Source of the DNA: Dipteris shenzhenensis
Taxonomy: Eukaryota > Polypodiophyta > Polypodiopsida > Gleicheniales
Assembly (NCBI GenBank): GCA_047967505.1
Contig: CM106539.1
Reading direction: 5' to 3' (one strand)
Length of the DNA: 64,000 nt
Made by a program: the position numbers and the translations under genes. Shown here piece by piece: positions 33,141-44,449 of the stretch (its first letter is position 1; the number at the start of each line of letters is the position of its first letter). The notes beneath the pieces are model-generated. The model saw only the letters and a list, made by a program, of their open reading frames with translations, was not told the origin of the DNA and did not search any database.

Positions 33141-34816
33141 GTGAAACAAAATATTGAAGAAAACATAGAAGACCAAATAGAAGAGGAACTACTTACAGAT
33201 ACATTAGTCCATGGAATCTATACAAGCCAACAAGTTGTGGATTTTGAGGGCAAAACTATTGAAGTTGCACCATCTAAAGGTTTTTCACCATTAAGCATTT
33301 TCAAAGATAAATATTGTGAAGAACTATCATTCCCAAAAATTTCTTTGGTACTCCACATAATTACAACCTTCCAAAGCACATATCCTATCAACAGATTACA
33401 AAGTGGGAGTTGACAAATGCAAACAGACGGTTTGCATTATCAATTGAAAACCTATTCTTCAAAACTATGAAAATTTTGGTAAAACAAGTTCTATCATCAT
33501 CTTGGGTTTGAATGCGTAAAGCCCAAACAAAAGGAATTGCACTTCAAGCAAAGGATGCTCTCCTCAATACCAAAATCGAGAAGCTACTTCATTCAAACAT
33601 TGGATTTCAAGACTTCTCCCACTTGCGAATGCCAGTCGACTATAAGTACTATCTCAACAAAAATCTTTTTGCAATGCTAAGACAACTAGGGCCTCCAACT
33701 TTTTTGTTACACTTTCTACAGCAGAAAAACTATGGAAGCCTCTAATTGAAGCAATACAAAAACTAAACACAAATACCACACCCAACGTGGACATAAATCA
33801 ACAAGCTCAAATAGGACATCTATTTCGCTTTGATCCCATCGCTACAGCCCAATACTATGTGCACAAATTCCAAGCCCTTAAAAACGTTATAAAAAAAGAC
33901 CACAACATTCTAGGAAAATTGAATGACTTCTTCGTTATGAAATTCCAAAATAGAGGTAGCCAACACGATCACGGACTATTGTGGGTCGAAAATGCACCCA
34001 TCTTTGGAATTTCTTCGAATGCTAAAATTGAGCAATTTGCAAAAAGATACATATCAACAAACAGTTTGAAACTTCCAATAGAACTACAACAAATTCAAAC
34101 ACATAGGCATCGTAAGACATGCTTTAAGAGAAAGAAAAAGTCATTTTGGATTTCCACGCGCTTCCATGTCCTCTACAAAAGTCTTGCTTCCATTAAAATC
34201 TGAAAATCGTGACGACATTAAAAAAAAACTAGCTCTCATTAACTCTACATTATCACAAGATACAACATTAACATTAGATGATCATGGATTCTTGCAAGCT
34301 ATCAACCTAATGCAGGATGAATACATAAACAATCTATGAGCATCTATTTCACAACCTACTCTTTTCTTGAAAAGAGAACCAAAATATATACACACAAATA
34401 ACTTCAACCCTCATCTATCAAAATTATGGGGAGCAAATATAGATGTTCAATTTATAGTGATACCACATGGAGCAATAGCTTATTGTACATCTTATATGAC
34501 TAAAATTGACAAGGAAACCACATTAGCAGTTAAGGAAGCTTTGTCACAAAGCATTAACACAAATGCTACCTCTAATGAACGCATACGAAAAGTTGGAAGT
34601 GCAATATTGAACACACAACACATAAGCTCTCAACAAGTAGTGTATTTGGCACTATCACTACCACTCTCCACTTCAAGTAGACAATTTCAATATATTAACA
34701 CTAACCCTCCTGACAAAATAACCCTATTTCTTAAACGCAGAGAGCAATTGCAAAAACTAGACCTAGAAAGCATGAATATATTTTTCAATGACATCATTAC
34801 AAAGTACTTACATTGA
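33141..34816 (+). pseudogene. Helentron Rep catalytic region
   Basis: Blocks in broken frames include KNLFAMLRQLGPPTFL (33,512-33,745), HLFRFDPIATAQYYVHKFQ and FQNRGSQHDHGLLWVENAP (33,787-34,203), then HLSKLWGANIDVQFIVIPHG and YCTSYMTKIDKE (34,367-34,816). QHDHG is the HUH metal-binding motif of rolling-circle initiators. A frameshift near 34,137 splits KKKS from GFPRASM, and in-frame stops occur near 33,413 and 34,338. The enzyme would nick and join single strands; this copy cannot. Confidence 0.85.
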
Positions 34817-35238
34817 TCACAAGGTCTTCATGATGTTTGTCTGGAAAGCTTTGTCAGTGACTACACAATCAATGGAAACAATGCAAAAAAAAGGAAAAAA
34901 AATAAAATTATATGATTCAACAACTACAATCAAACAAAAGACCCAAAAAATTACTAGAGAGAGATGTCTCTTATACTTCCCATTCCACACTACTGAGCCA
35001 ATTCTCGATGAGATTGTTTGTACTTGGCATGATATGTACCACAACAACAAAAACATCATAGATCCCAACAAAGACAAGTTCAACAAGCTTATCTTAAATA
35101 ACAAAAAAGTTACCTCAACCAACTCCACAACTACAACATCATCATACACTAATCTTATCCAAAATAATAATGATGGATACGACATTGGAATAGACATGCC
35201 CAATCCTTAAAAAAAAAAAACAATATTTTCATAATACT

Positions 35239-36640
35239 TTGCTACCATGTAAAAAAAACACTGAAGATTGTTACTATGAAAACTTTAGGTCTTTGAATTT
35301 GGAGCAACAACTAATTGTTGATGACATACTTTTAAAGAAAAGAACGTCACCGACAAAACCATTCCATCTTTTCCTAATAGGCAATGTAGGAACTGGAAAA
35401 ACATTCATGCTACTTGCAATCGTCCAAGCGTTGTTGCACACCTACTCACACAAAGAAACAAATAATATAGACTTTCCCAAAATATTATTGCTTGCTTACA
35501 CAAGAAAATCAGCTTTCAACATTGAAGGCACAACAATCCATGCTGCACTACATCTACCACTTATGACATCTCAATACACAAGCCTATCAAGCGAGAAACT
35601 ACAAGAACTATCACAACTCTTCAAAGATCTTTAGCTAGTAGTATTTAATGAAGTATCTTTGATTCGATACAACACATTTGCTATAGCAGACATGCATCTA
35701 AGAGAGATAAAGCACAACCACATGCAACCATTTGGTGGTCTTGATGTTCTCCTTTGTGGAGACTTATGCCAAGCTAGCCCTACAAAAGATTCATGGCTAT
35801 TTATCGATCAATCAATACAAACATTAGTACAAACATCATTTTGGAAGAACAATGTCTACCAATACAAACTAACAACACCAATGCGACAAACAAACTATGA
35901 ATTCATTAACATTCTCAACAAAATTAGAATAGGCATACATACAGAGGCCGACGTCACACACATAAACGAAAAGTATCTAAGACAACCACTTCAAAAAGAA
36001 ATCATTCCCCATCTATTTTACACTAATTCTTCTAAAGACATTCACAACAAATAAGTATTCCATTTACTCAAACAAACTCCTCATATTCTACAAGCAATAG
36101 ACATAAGACACAAAACATGTAGCAAAACAATAACAATCCCAATGAAGCCATCGAACACTTCTGGATTACATAAAACATTGCATTTAAAGCCTGGAATGAT
36201 AGTCGAAATATGCTCGGGTAATCTAGACATCTCCGATGGATTGGTCAATGGAGCAGATGGGATCTTTCAACATTCTACCCTTATGGGAGAATTGCAATGT
36301 GTTTGGATCTTGTTCCACAATGATACTATCAGTAAGAAAGCATGCTTAAATAACTCCTCTCTATATTCCAACAAAGTACCAAAGTCGTGGACACCAATAT
36401 TACAAATCACAAAAGAATTTTAAGTAGGGAAAAACAACTTCAACACTGTTTCTCAAACACAATTCCCAATTCAGCCAGTTTCAGCTAGGACAATACACCG
36501 TTTCCAAGGTCTATCCATGGACTACCTCGCATTTGATCCATCCTTAATTTAGACACATGGCCTCACATACACAGCTCTATCACGAATAAGGAATCCTGAT
36601 AACTTACCTTCTAAAACCACTCCACTCAAAACACATTAAA
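35239..36640 (+). pseudogene. PIF1-type helicase part of the Helentron
   Basis: Walker A is FLIGNVGTGKTFMLL. Motif II has shifted to VVFNEVSLI, where DE is usual. GGLDVLLCGDLCQASP and TTPMRQTNYEF are motifs III-IV. LKPGMIVEIC, RTIHRFQGLSMDY and HGLTYTALSRIRNPDN are the C-terminal motifs V-VI. Stops at about 35,634, 36,052, 36,423 and 36,551 interrupt it. The family unwinds DNA 5' to 3' and is fused to Rep in Helitrons. The preceding 34,817-35,238 is a poorly conserved linker region, mostly Asn/Thr-rich. Confidence 0.87.
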
Positions 36641-36840
36641 GTGGACAAAATCGTCATATAAGAGATGGGAAGACTTCGAACACATAGACAATGGATTCCA
36701 ACACAAATAAACTTCTCAACTAATATCAGCCAACAAAATACATTTCAATCCCTCAATACACGTGCACTAAAGTCCGACTTAATTGACATAATTAAAGACA
36801 CAAGTCTCCTTCAAGCATCAATACTCTACCTCCAATAATT

Positions 36841-37245
36841 GCATTGCAACAAATCATCAACACTATCCTTGCAAGAATTCATGTAGCAACATGCTACAAA
36901 AAAGAAATACAACTACAACAAAAAATTTACAAACAAAACCAAGGGTCTGAACGCTTATTGACCATATTTCAAACGCAAACAAATAAAAAAGTAGCCATCA
37001 TAAATGTCTACAACTCACTGCTCTCCAAAACTTCTTTAGTCCTTGACAATCTCCAAAAATTATTTCTACACATTGAGGAAGATACACCCATAACAATCAT
37101 AGGAGATTTCAACATCGACTTCCACAAAAAAACAAAAAACCAAACAACATTAACAAATTTCATGGATCAACAAAACTTCAATCAATTGATTTTGCAACCA
37201 ACTACTATTCATGGATCTACTATTGACCACATTTGGACAACTCGA
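36841..37245 (+). pseudogene. EEP (APE-like) endonuclease domain of the Helentron, truncated
   Basis: The frame reads VAIINVYNSLLSK, then PITIIGDFNIDFHKK, then TIHGSTIDHIWTT. GDFNxD and the TxxxSxIDHI block are conserved in endonuclease/exonuclease/phosphatase enzymes, including those of LINEs and Helentrons. The usual final SDH motif is absent because recognisable sequence stops at about 37,245. It lies directly after the helicase, as expected in Helentrons, and there is no reverse transcriptase nearby, so a LINE origin is less likely. Confidence 0.8.
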
Positions 37246-37362
37246 ACTGTGGCGAGTCATTTGTCTCTCCATTGTTTGTGACTCCATCTGAACGTAGAGG
37301 AAAAACTTGAACTCGATCCCATGTCTTCGCAATTGCAATGTTCTCACAATCGTCATGATCAT

Positions 37363-39021
37363 CATTAGGGTAGAATTGAGCTCTCCAAAGGGCCCCTAAT
37401 TAGTGTTTCCTAATTTCAAGGGATTAGTGAGGTATTTGAGGTGTACCAATGGGAGTGCTCCTTTTTCTTAGGCAATGCCATGTTGAGGAGGAGGGTGGGT
37501 AGACCTGCAAACAGCCCCTATTGGCTACTCCTCTTACACCAGAGAGACCATCCCCCCTTCTCCTCAACCCATGCTTGACCCTCCTCCTATATGCACCTCC
37601 CCCAAACAAACCTACAAGTCATTCAAGAGACAGTGAGTCCTTCTGGGAAAAATTTTCTTGCCTCTTGGCTTGTTACACTGCCCCCTCCTCTTCTTTGGTC
37701 CAACTCCATTCTCCCTCCATTTTTCAAACATGGGAAGTTATTTGGCAGCTTCTCTGCCCCCTCCTACTCTGGTCTACTGTCTTTCTCCCTCTCCATCACC
37801 TCTTGTAGCAACTGCTCATTCTCTCTCCCTCCTACATCAGTAGAGCTGCTCATCCCCCTCTGCTCTTTCTCCCTCCATTCCTAGCTACAATACCTCTTGT
37901 AGTGGCTGCTCATCCCTCTCTGCTCTTTCTCCCTCCATTCCTAGCTACAACACCTCTTAGAGCAGCTGCTCATCCCCCTCTGCTCTTTCTCCCTCAATTC
38001 CTAGCCACAGCACCTCTTGGACTCTTTAGTTGCACCCTCTATACCTTCTCCCTCTCTCTCCCTCTATTGGAGCTGTTCTCTCCCTCCAAGCTACACTTTT
38101 TAGTCCACTATTACTATTGTGAGCTATACTTGGCATTATACCAATAGATATTTCTCTGTTTCAAACCAGAGGACTTCTCTCCAGCATGAATTTGCCTTCC
38201 TAAATCCTCATGAATGGCAGTAAACTTACCTAAGAAGCATTCCCACTCCTCAAAGTCTAAAGGAAATACATCTACTATGCACAAGTGCTATTTCGAAATA
38301 CAATTTCAAACTGACTCATTACACTTCAAAATCTTACACAAAATGTAGACTTACAATGCGATGGTATTGTCGATCGATTGCTTGATGGAGGAAGGCACAT
38401 GTCCTTCCCCATGTAGATGTGTCCCCTCTTTTGATCTTGGGAAGCCTATGTGGATCCTTGGCAAATCCTCTTATGACTATCCAATCATTCAAGTTGTAGG
38501 TGCAAGGCACCCATTCACCAAGTGCATTTTTGCTCCTGTGAGACACAAAGTACATGTATGGTCTCCTCACCATGCTTGTATGGTTACTCCAAGGATAGCA
38601 TCAGGCTATGGCCATCTTCAATGCATTGTAACACCACAACTTGAAGACATGGATTGCAGCATGGTGGACACAAGGACAATGCAATCATATAAGGAAAAGA
38701 TTGCAAAGGATGTGGGCATGGCCATGAAGTTTACATTTGGCTCTAAATGGGTAAGGCTGTCTTGGTTTATGCCTCTACACATTTTTGCTTCTTGTTTTTA
38801 GAATATCCAGATGCAAAAAACAAAAACCATGTGGTCATGCAAGCTCTAGGAGGGAAAAATGGAAGAGGAGGCCTTGAGCTCAAGCCTTGACCCTGCCCCT
38901 ACCCTTTTCGATCCTCTTATTTCTGTAGATGATCCCAAGATCTACAATGAAGAGCCCATAGATAAAGAAATTGAGGAGTGGGAATCTACATTGGCCCTGG
39001 AAGTGCTCTAGTGACCTCCTG
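37363..39021 (+). mobile_element. Left end of a CATTAGG-type element (variant ends)
   Basis: At 37,363 the sequence CATTAGGGTAGAATTGAGCT continues with CTCCAAAGGGCC, resembling the layout of the 11.7-kb element's terminus (CATTAGG, GAGCTC, GGGCC). The inner sequence resembles that inside the 39,022 end: GGATTAGTGAGG, a TCTTACAC phrase, then a CT-rich tract (37,540-38,060). No matching right end is seen before 39,022, so the rest may be deleted or lie beyond nested insertions. Confidence 0.5.
38361..39011 (+). CDS. Unrecognised two-exon frame inside the variant element
   Basis: An open frame at 38,361-38,751 (MVLSIDCLMEEGTC ... KFTFGSKW) ends at a good donor (TGG/GTAAGG). A frame after 38,801 reads SLDPAPTLFDPLIS and EEPIDKEIEEWE before a stop at 39,009-39,011. 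The joint between them is not certain. No family is recognised. Its position suggests an accessory gene of the element starting at 37,363, but it could be chance. Confidence 0.3.
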
Positions 39022-42000
39022 CATTAGGGGAGAATTGGGGTCTCAAAAGGGCCTCATAAGGAATGGATTAAGAAATGGATTAGTCCTAATGAAAGGGCCA
39101 AGATAGGTCCCAAAAAGTCTTAACCCCTCCTCACCTAGGTGGGTTAAGACCACAAGTGACCCCACCTCTTACACCTCTTACACAACTCTTACTCCTAGGT
39201 GGAAACCAAAAAATTCAAAATTCAAACATTCAAAATTTCAATTCAAAAATTCAAAATTTCCTCCCTCCTTCTCCCTCCTCCCTCCCTCCTTCCCCCTCCT
39301 CCCTCCCCCTCCCTCACTCCCCCTTCTCACTCCCTCCTCCCCCTCCCTCCCTCCCTCCTCCCCCTCCCCTCTCCTCCCCTCCCCCTCCTCACTCCCTCCT
39401 CCCCATTCCTCCTCCTCCCCCTCCCTCCCTCCCTCTTCCACACCTGCTCCTTCTTCCCTCCCCGTCCCTCCCTCCCCCATGCTTGCTCATCCTGCCCTCC
39501 CCCTCCCTCCTCCTCCACTGTTGTTCCTCCTCCCCCCTCCCTCCTACTCCTCCCTCCTCCCTCCTTCCTCCTCCACACCTACTCCTCCTCCATCTGGCTC
39601 CTCCTCCCTCCTTCCTCTCCCCTCCTTCTCCAGCCGCCCAAGATCCCTCTCCTCTGCTCCTCCCTCTTGCAGAATCTCTCCCCTCCTCCTCCCTCTTGTA
39701 GCATCTCTCCCCTCCTCCTCCCTTCTACAGTAGCTCCTTCCCTCCCTTCTACACCCGTCACCCTACTCTTCTCCTCCTCTTCCTCTTGCCCTCATCTACT
39801 TCTCCTCCTCCCTCTTCCTTGCTCCTCTCTCCCTCTCACTCCTCCATCTTTGCCAGCTCTCCCCTACATTTTAGCATGCATCACTAATACCTCTCTTTAA
39901 GTACTCATGGCACCATTCGAGTACATATCCAACAAGTACCATGTGAACCTACAATTGGAGGCAAAATATGCAAGCACATGTTCTTTGGGATATAGTGGAA
40001 CTCCTCAAAGTGTGCTCCATAGTCTTTGATTGCAAGGGAAGAAGCATCTTGACCTTTGGGTGGATGGAAACTTGTATCCTTTAGACCCTACCACCCAAAA
40101 GAGTCCTCCTTTTCATACAGTGCATGATGTTATTCAGTTTATTGGCAAGGGACATGCTAGATTGCTCGGTTATTGCAATCGATTGAACCACTCTCAGACA
40201 TTGGCTATGCAAGCAAGCGAGGTGCAGAGAGCCCAAGTAGAAGAACTTGCACATTTGGGAAATATTACTATTGTGGCAATGCATAATAGTATGTAGGATC
40301 TCCAATTGCAAAACAAAGAACTCAGTGACAAAGCACATGCACTAGACTTGGAGTGACTTGAATTGGAAGAATCAATCCAGAAGCTTACTGAAAGCAAACA
40401 AGATTTGGAAAGGTCTATCTATGGCCAAGTTCAACGTGATGTGGAGAAGGAACGAGAGAAGTCAATAGAACGAGTACAAAAGTTGAAGGGAACACCTTTG
40501 GGACTAAACGAGAGGAAAAGACAATTGCAATCTATGGTCATGGAGGATGTGATAGGAATAATGGAAATGGATGATAGTGATCCTTCATATGTTCTAAGAA
40601 GTTTAATAAAGCCAAGTGATGTCATGGAAGTGTTGAAGGACCCTAGACAAAAAGGGCTACATAAACAAGTTGCTAGAGAGGTAATGAAGGATTTCAAGGG
40701 CCTCGTCTAAGCAAAGAGGTGCTTAGAGCTTGTGATGTTGCTGGTGTAAGTCATGAAGCTTACAACTCTATTTTTAAAATTTTCAAGTCTACTATGGAGG
40801 AAAAGTATAAGATATCTATAATACCATTGCCAACACCATGGTCTGTAAGGCTTGCACGTCAAGAAACAAACCAATGTGCTAGAGAAAAGCTTGGAGGATA
40901 CCATTGTGTAAGTAGCACAATGACTTGGAAGAGTAAAAAGAAATATGGCATCCAAATGTTTGAGATGAATGCTTTCAATAATGTTTACGTGGATGTAGAG
41001 CATTTGCAAAGAGCCATGGTCAAATTCTATGGGATGAGACAAGAAGGTAAGAGAAATTCCCTCTTCACATTCAACTTTATTTCTTCTGATTTCTATATCC
41101 TTACTGAATTTCTCTTTCACTGTATAGACGGAAAGCTAGTATTTGTTATAAAAATGGATGAAGCTCAGTTGGTAAAAGAGCACAAGCTAAAGAGGGTGAT
41201 CATTTGTATTATGAATGAGACTTGCATTTTGCTCAAGGGGATGAGGAAGTTGAGTAGGGTTTCTCAGTTCAATCTGAGGACATATGGTGGCTTGTAGCCT
41301 TTGAGACCCCAAAGGAGTGCCATGAGACATTGAAGTAGGTTTTGGAGAGAATCAGCATCCCATCGATTATTCAAAGACAAGAGGCAAGGCAAACATTAAT
41401 TGTGGATGGGCATGGAACATTTCAAGTTGAATGGCATCTAGCTGGTGATTTGAAGACCCTCAAGTACTTGTATGGTTGTGATACAGGTGCAGATGCAAAA
41501 TGGACATGCTTGTATTGCACCCACTCTCAGAAGATGCAAAAGGGAAGACTACAGTGGGAAATCGGCATTCTTTCTTACAACCAAAGTGTAGCCCCTGATC
41601 ATCACAAAAAGGACCCTAAGTGGGACCCCATTCTACCAATTCCATTGGAGCGAGTACACGTGTGCACTTAGCATGTTGAACTGTGTATACTTGAAAAGTT
41701 ACTCTATCTCCATCTAGTTTATGCTTGGAATTTGAGGCCACAGCAAGTATCTGCACAATGCATTGCAAAATTTAAAGAACTACTCTCACCAATGGGACTT
41801 CACAGAGGTAATGTGAAGCTTAAGTAGGACAAGAAACAATCAGGAAAGACACAAAATCTTCCTGCTAAAGTGTCCATGGGTGGAGGAAATGCAAGGAGGT
41901 CCTTGTCCAAGCACAATGCTGATAAAGAAAAGTATACATTGGCTCAAAGCACCCTAGGTTGGGAATACTGAAAAGATTTGTGTGAGTGCACCACAAATCA

Positions 42001-42265
42001 AGCTTCACATCTATGAATTGCTACTTTGAGAGCAAAACTGTGGACAAAGCTTGATGCATTTATAAAGTTTCTTAGATAAGGTCAAACAGATGAGCTTTAT
42101 TATGAGAGATTCAGGACAGCATTGGGAGAATTCATATCATTAATGGTAGAAGCATGGGGGGAGTCACATATTACACATTACATGGTAATCCTCTTTAGGT
42201 CCAAATTTTATGCTTTAAACTTGAGTCAATTTATGTTTCTAATACAATGTTTTTCTTTACAGCAT
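39022..42265 (+). mobile_element. CATTAGG-type element, left part, cut by the gypsy element
   Basis: It starts CATTAGGGGAGAATTGGGGT and CTCAAAAGGGCC, close to the 37,363 end and more distantly like the 11.7-kb element. It contains a long CT-rich tract (39,250-39,890, CTCCCTCC units; the Pro/Ser and Arg/Glu/Gly frames there are artefacts). Then comes a broken homologue of gene D. At 42,266 the gypsy 3' LTR begins, so the remainder, including the right end, must lie past the window. Confidence 0.65.
39907..42185 (+). pseudogene. Broken paralogue of the gene D transposase
   Basis: Starting at MAPFEYISNK (39,907), the translation follows gene D block by block: KHLDLWVDGNLYPLD, LLGYCNRLNHS, ACDVAGVSHEAYNSIF, LQRAMVKFYGM, FVIKMDEAQLVKEHKLKRV (first Asp kept), WHLAGDLKTLKYLYG (second Asp kept), CLYC, and HVCT before a stop. 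Stops or shifts occur near 40,017, 40,294, 40,356, 40,710, 41,297, 41,670 and 41,827. It has an extra intron at about 41,046-41,126 that gene D lacks. The exon ending at THYM uses the same donor as gene D, and the next acceptor (TTTACAG/CAT) is followed at once by the gypsy LTR. The exon with the catalytic Glu is therefore displaced out of the window. Confidence 0.82.
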
Positions 42266-43526
42266 TGTTGGCTCTTTCCTACTGCTTTTGTAGGAAGATC
42301 TGGGTTCTCTCAATATGAAGGATTCTGTGGTTTTTGTCGCCTATAGATATAGTGGCGTTGTCGATTGTAGTATATGTGTAGCTTAGGACCTCGAGTCATG
42401 TTCTAGTGAGAGACATAGGCTTAAGTGCGGTAAGCAAACAAAGTGCATGCATGTGTAAAAGCAACGTGTATCATCATGATTGAGGTAATGAAGGCTTTCG
42501 CCTTCATTGGGGGTTGTAGGGTTTAGGAGGAGTTTAAGGGTTAGGAGGTTCCAGGGTTAGAAGGAGGTTCCAAAGTTCAGAAGGAGGTTCCAGGACTAGA
42601 AGGAGGTTCTAGGGTTTAGAAGGAGTTCCAAGGTTTAGAAGGAGGTTCCAGGGTTTAGAAGGAGTCCAGGGTTAGAAGGAGGATCCAAGGTTCAAAAGGA
42701 GGTTCCATGGTTTAGAAGGAGTTCCAGGGTTTAGAAGGAGGATCCAAGGTTCTGGGTAGAGTACATGGTGGAGAACTCGTCTCCCTCATAGATCATGGAG
42801 TTTAAGGGTTAAGGAACAAAGGGCTTAGGGGGAGCATAGGAGTGGGAGAGGAAGAAGGTGTAAGAGCATGGAGAAAAGAAGAGAGAGGAGGGAGGAGGAG
42901 GAGGGAGGAGGAGGAGAGAGGAGGAGGAGGAGGAGGAGGAGGAGGAGGGAGGAGGAGGAGGAAGGAGGAGGAGGGAGGAGGAGAGGGAGAGGATGGGTTG
43001 CAAGGTTGGAGGAGAGGGGAAGAGGAGTTGCAACGTTAGGACATGCTTTTAGATGTGGAGTGCAAGGAAGCATGGACACTTGAGACAAATGCTTGGAATA
43101 CCAAGGTAGACTCAACACAATGCCCCAAAGAGTGTGGGCTTCATTCCATTTTGCAGTATTTATACAAGTTGGAGAGCTTCTCTCTTTGCATGTAGGAATT
43201 GTAACACAAAGTTGTATCACAAAGTTGTAACACAAAATTGTAACACAAAGTTGTATCACATTCTCTTTCTACATAAGTTCATGCTGGCACAGAGTAGTTG
43301 TAACACATTCTCTTTCTACATGTAGAAGTCATATGTACAAGTTGTAACACAAAGTTGTAACACAAACTTGTATCACAAAGTTGTAACACAAATTTGTAAC
43401 ACATTCTCTTTCTACATGTAGAAGCCGGATGTAGAAGTTGTAACACAAAGTTGTATCACAAAGTTGTAACACAAAGTTGTATCACATTGTCTTTCCACAT
43501 AAGTTCATGTTGGCATAGAGTCAACA
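42266..43526 (-). repeat. Gypsy 3' LTR (1,261 bp)
   Basis: On the minus strand it runs from TGTTGACTCTATGCC to AAAGAGCCAACA. It matches the partial LTR at 58,742-59,380. Inside are a repeat of the type GGTTCCAGGGTTTAGAAGGA (42,530-42,760), a GAG/GGA purine tract (42,880-42,995), and a tandem array of CAAAGTTGTAACACAAAGTT (43,195-43,490). It lies directly after an intron acceptor of the broken transposase. Confidence 0.88.
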
Positions 43527-44449
43527 TACTCCCGGATCCATTTTATTACCCGTCCTCGGGTTATGGCTTATTTTGATTTCAGAGTTGCAATGCCATGTGC
43601 ATAATCCAGTGGCTGTTTAGCTTGTGGCATGCGAGTCATTCCTGTTGTAATGCTTTTGCACCATACAATTTGTAGTCTGTAGTCAAGAAGCTTATCTCCT
43701 CTTAAGGAGGGGTAGATGGCTGTGAATTTTAGAGGGGATCTTGTTGCTGAGGTTGCGGACTCTGCCATTGAATCTTCTTAGGAAGAGGTTTGGCGGGGGT
43801 TTAGGTTCTTGCTATCTTGCATACATATTGGATGCGATTGCACCCATATCATTGACCTTCTAGATAATTAGTATGCAAGTCTGATATTTTTGCATATAGG
43901 AGATGGCTGTGATGTTTGGCAGGGCTCCCGTTGCGGAGGCTACAGACTCTTTTGCCAATTCATTTTGAGTTTTGGCATAGCTTCGTGTCCTGCTTGTGAA
44001 TTCATTGCATGCTTTGAGAGTATGGAATGAAAGTGTGTGATACTATTATTGATGTAATCTATTATGTGCCTATGCAAAATCATGTGAGTGCATGTGATGT
44101 GTCTAACTATATGCTTATTTGTGGGATTTAATAGGGAAACTAAGACTCAAACATCCCTAATATGAAATTGATTAGGTCTTCCTAAATGTGCAAAAATGTG
44201 CATATGCCAGTGAGTGTGCGTGTAACAATCTGGTGCAAATTATATGTGCAAAAACATGCATATGCTAGTGAGTGCTCATGTAACAATCTAATCCTAACTA
44301 AGGAAGACTTGGTTTCCCAAATCTTCATTTTTGTCGGGGATGGCTTGCTTGTTGATGTAGTAGCGCCTCAGTCGGCTCCCGTTTACTGTTGTGTTGAATT
44401 GGGCTCCATCCAATGTTTCTAGCAACACAGTTCCGAAGGGATTCATCTT
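43527..44449 (-). other. Gypsy 3' untranslated region between integrase and LTR
   Basis: No conserved coding block is seen. A roughly 190-bp duplication (GGCTGTGAATTTTAGAGGGG at 43,717 and GGCTGTGATGTTTGGCAGGG at 43,905) and a shorter one (GTGCAAAAATGTGCATATGC near 44,187 and 44,250) occur here. The base before the 3' LTR (minus strand CCGGGAGTA) is the likely polypurine tract. Confidence 0.5.

Larger units (their letters stand above)
30598..37262 (+). mobile_element. Decayed Helentron-type rolling-circle element
   Basis: Plus-strand remnants in order are an OB-fold-like protein, a Rep with an HUH motif, a PIF1-type helicase and an endonuclease/exonuclease/phosphatase (EEP) domain. The Rep-helicase-endonuclease arrangement defines Helentrons, which differ from canonical plant Helitrons such as the one at 4.8-8.5 kb. 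The coding region is interrupted by many stops and shifts. The right side is cut about 100 bp before the CATTAGG end at 37,363. Terminal hairpins were not identified, so the limits given are those of recognisable coding sequence. Confidence 0.8.

Noticed and set aside
39156-39900. Pro/Ser/Leu-rich protein of about 230 residues
   Set aside because: Low-complexity CTCCCTCC tract inside a transposon; no conserved motif and open in several frames.
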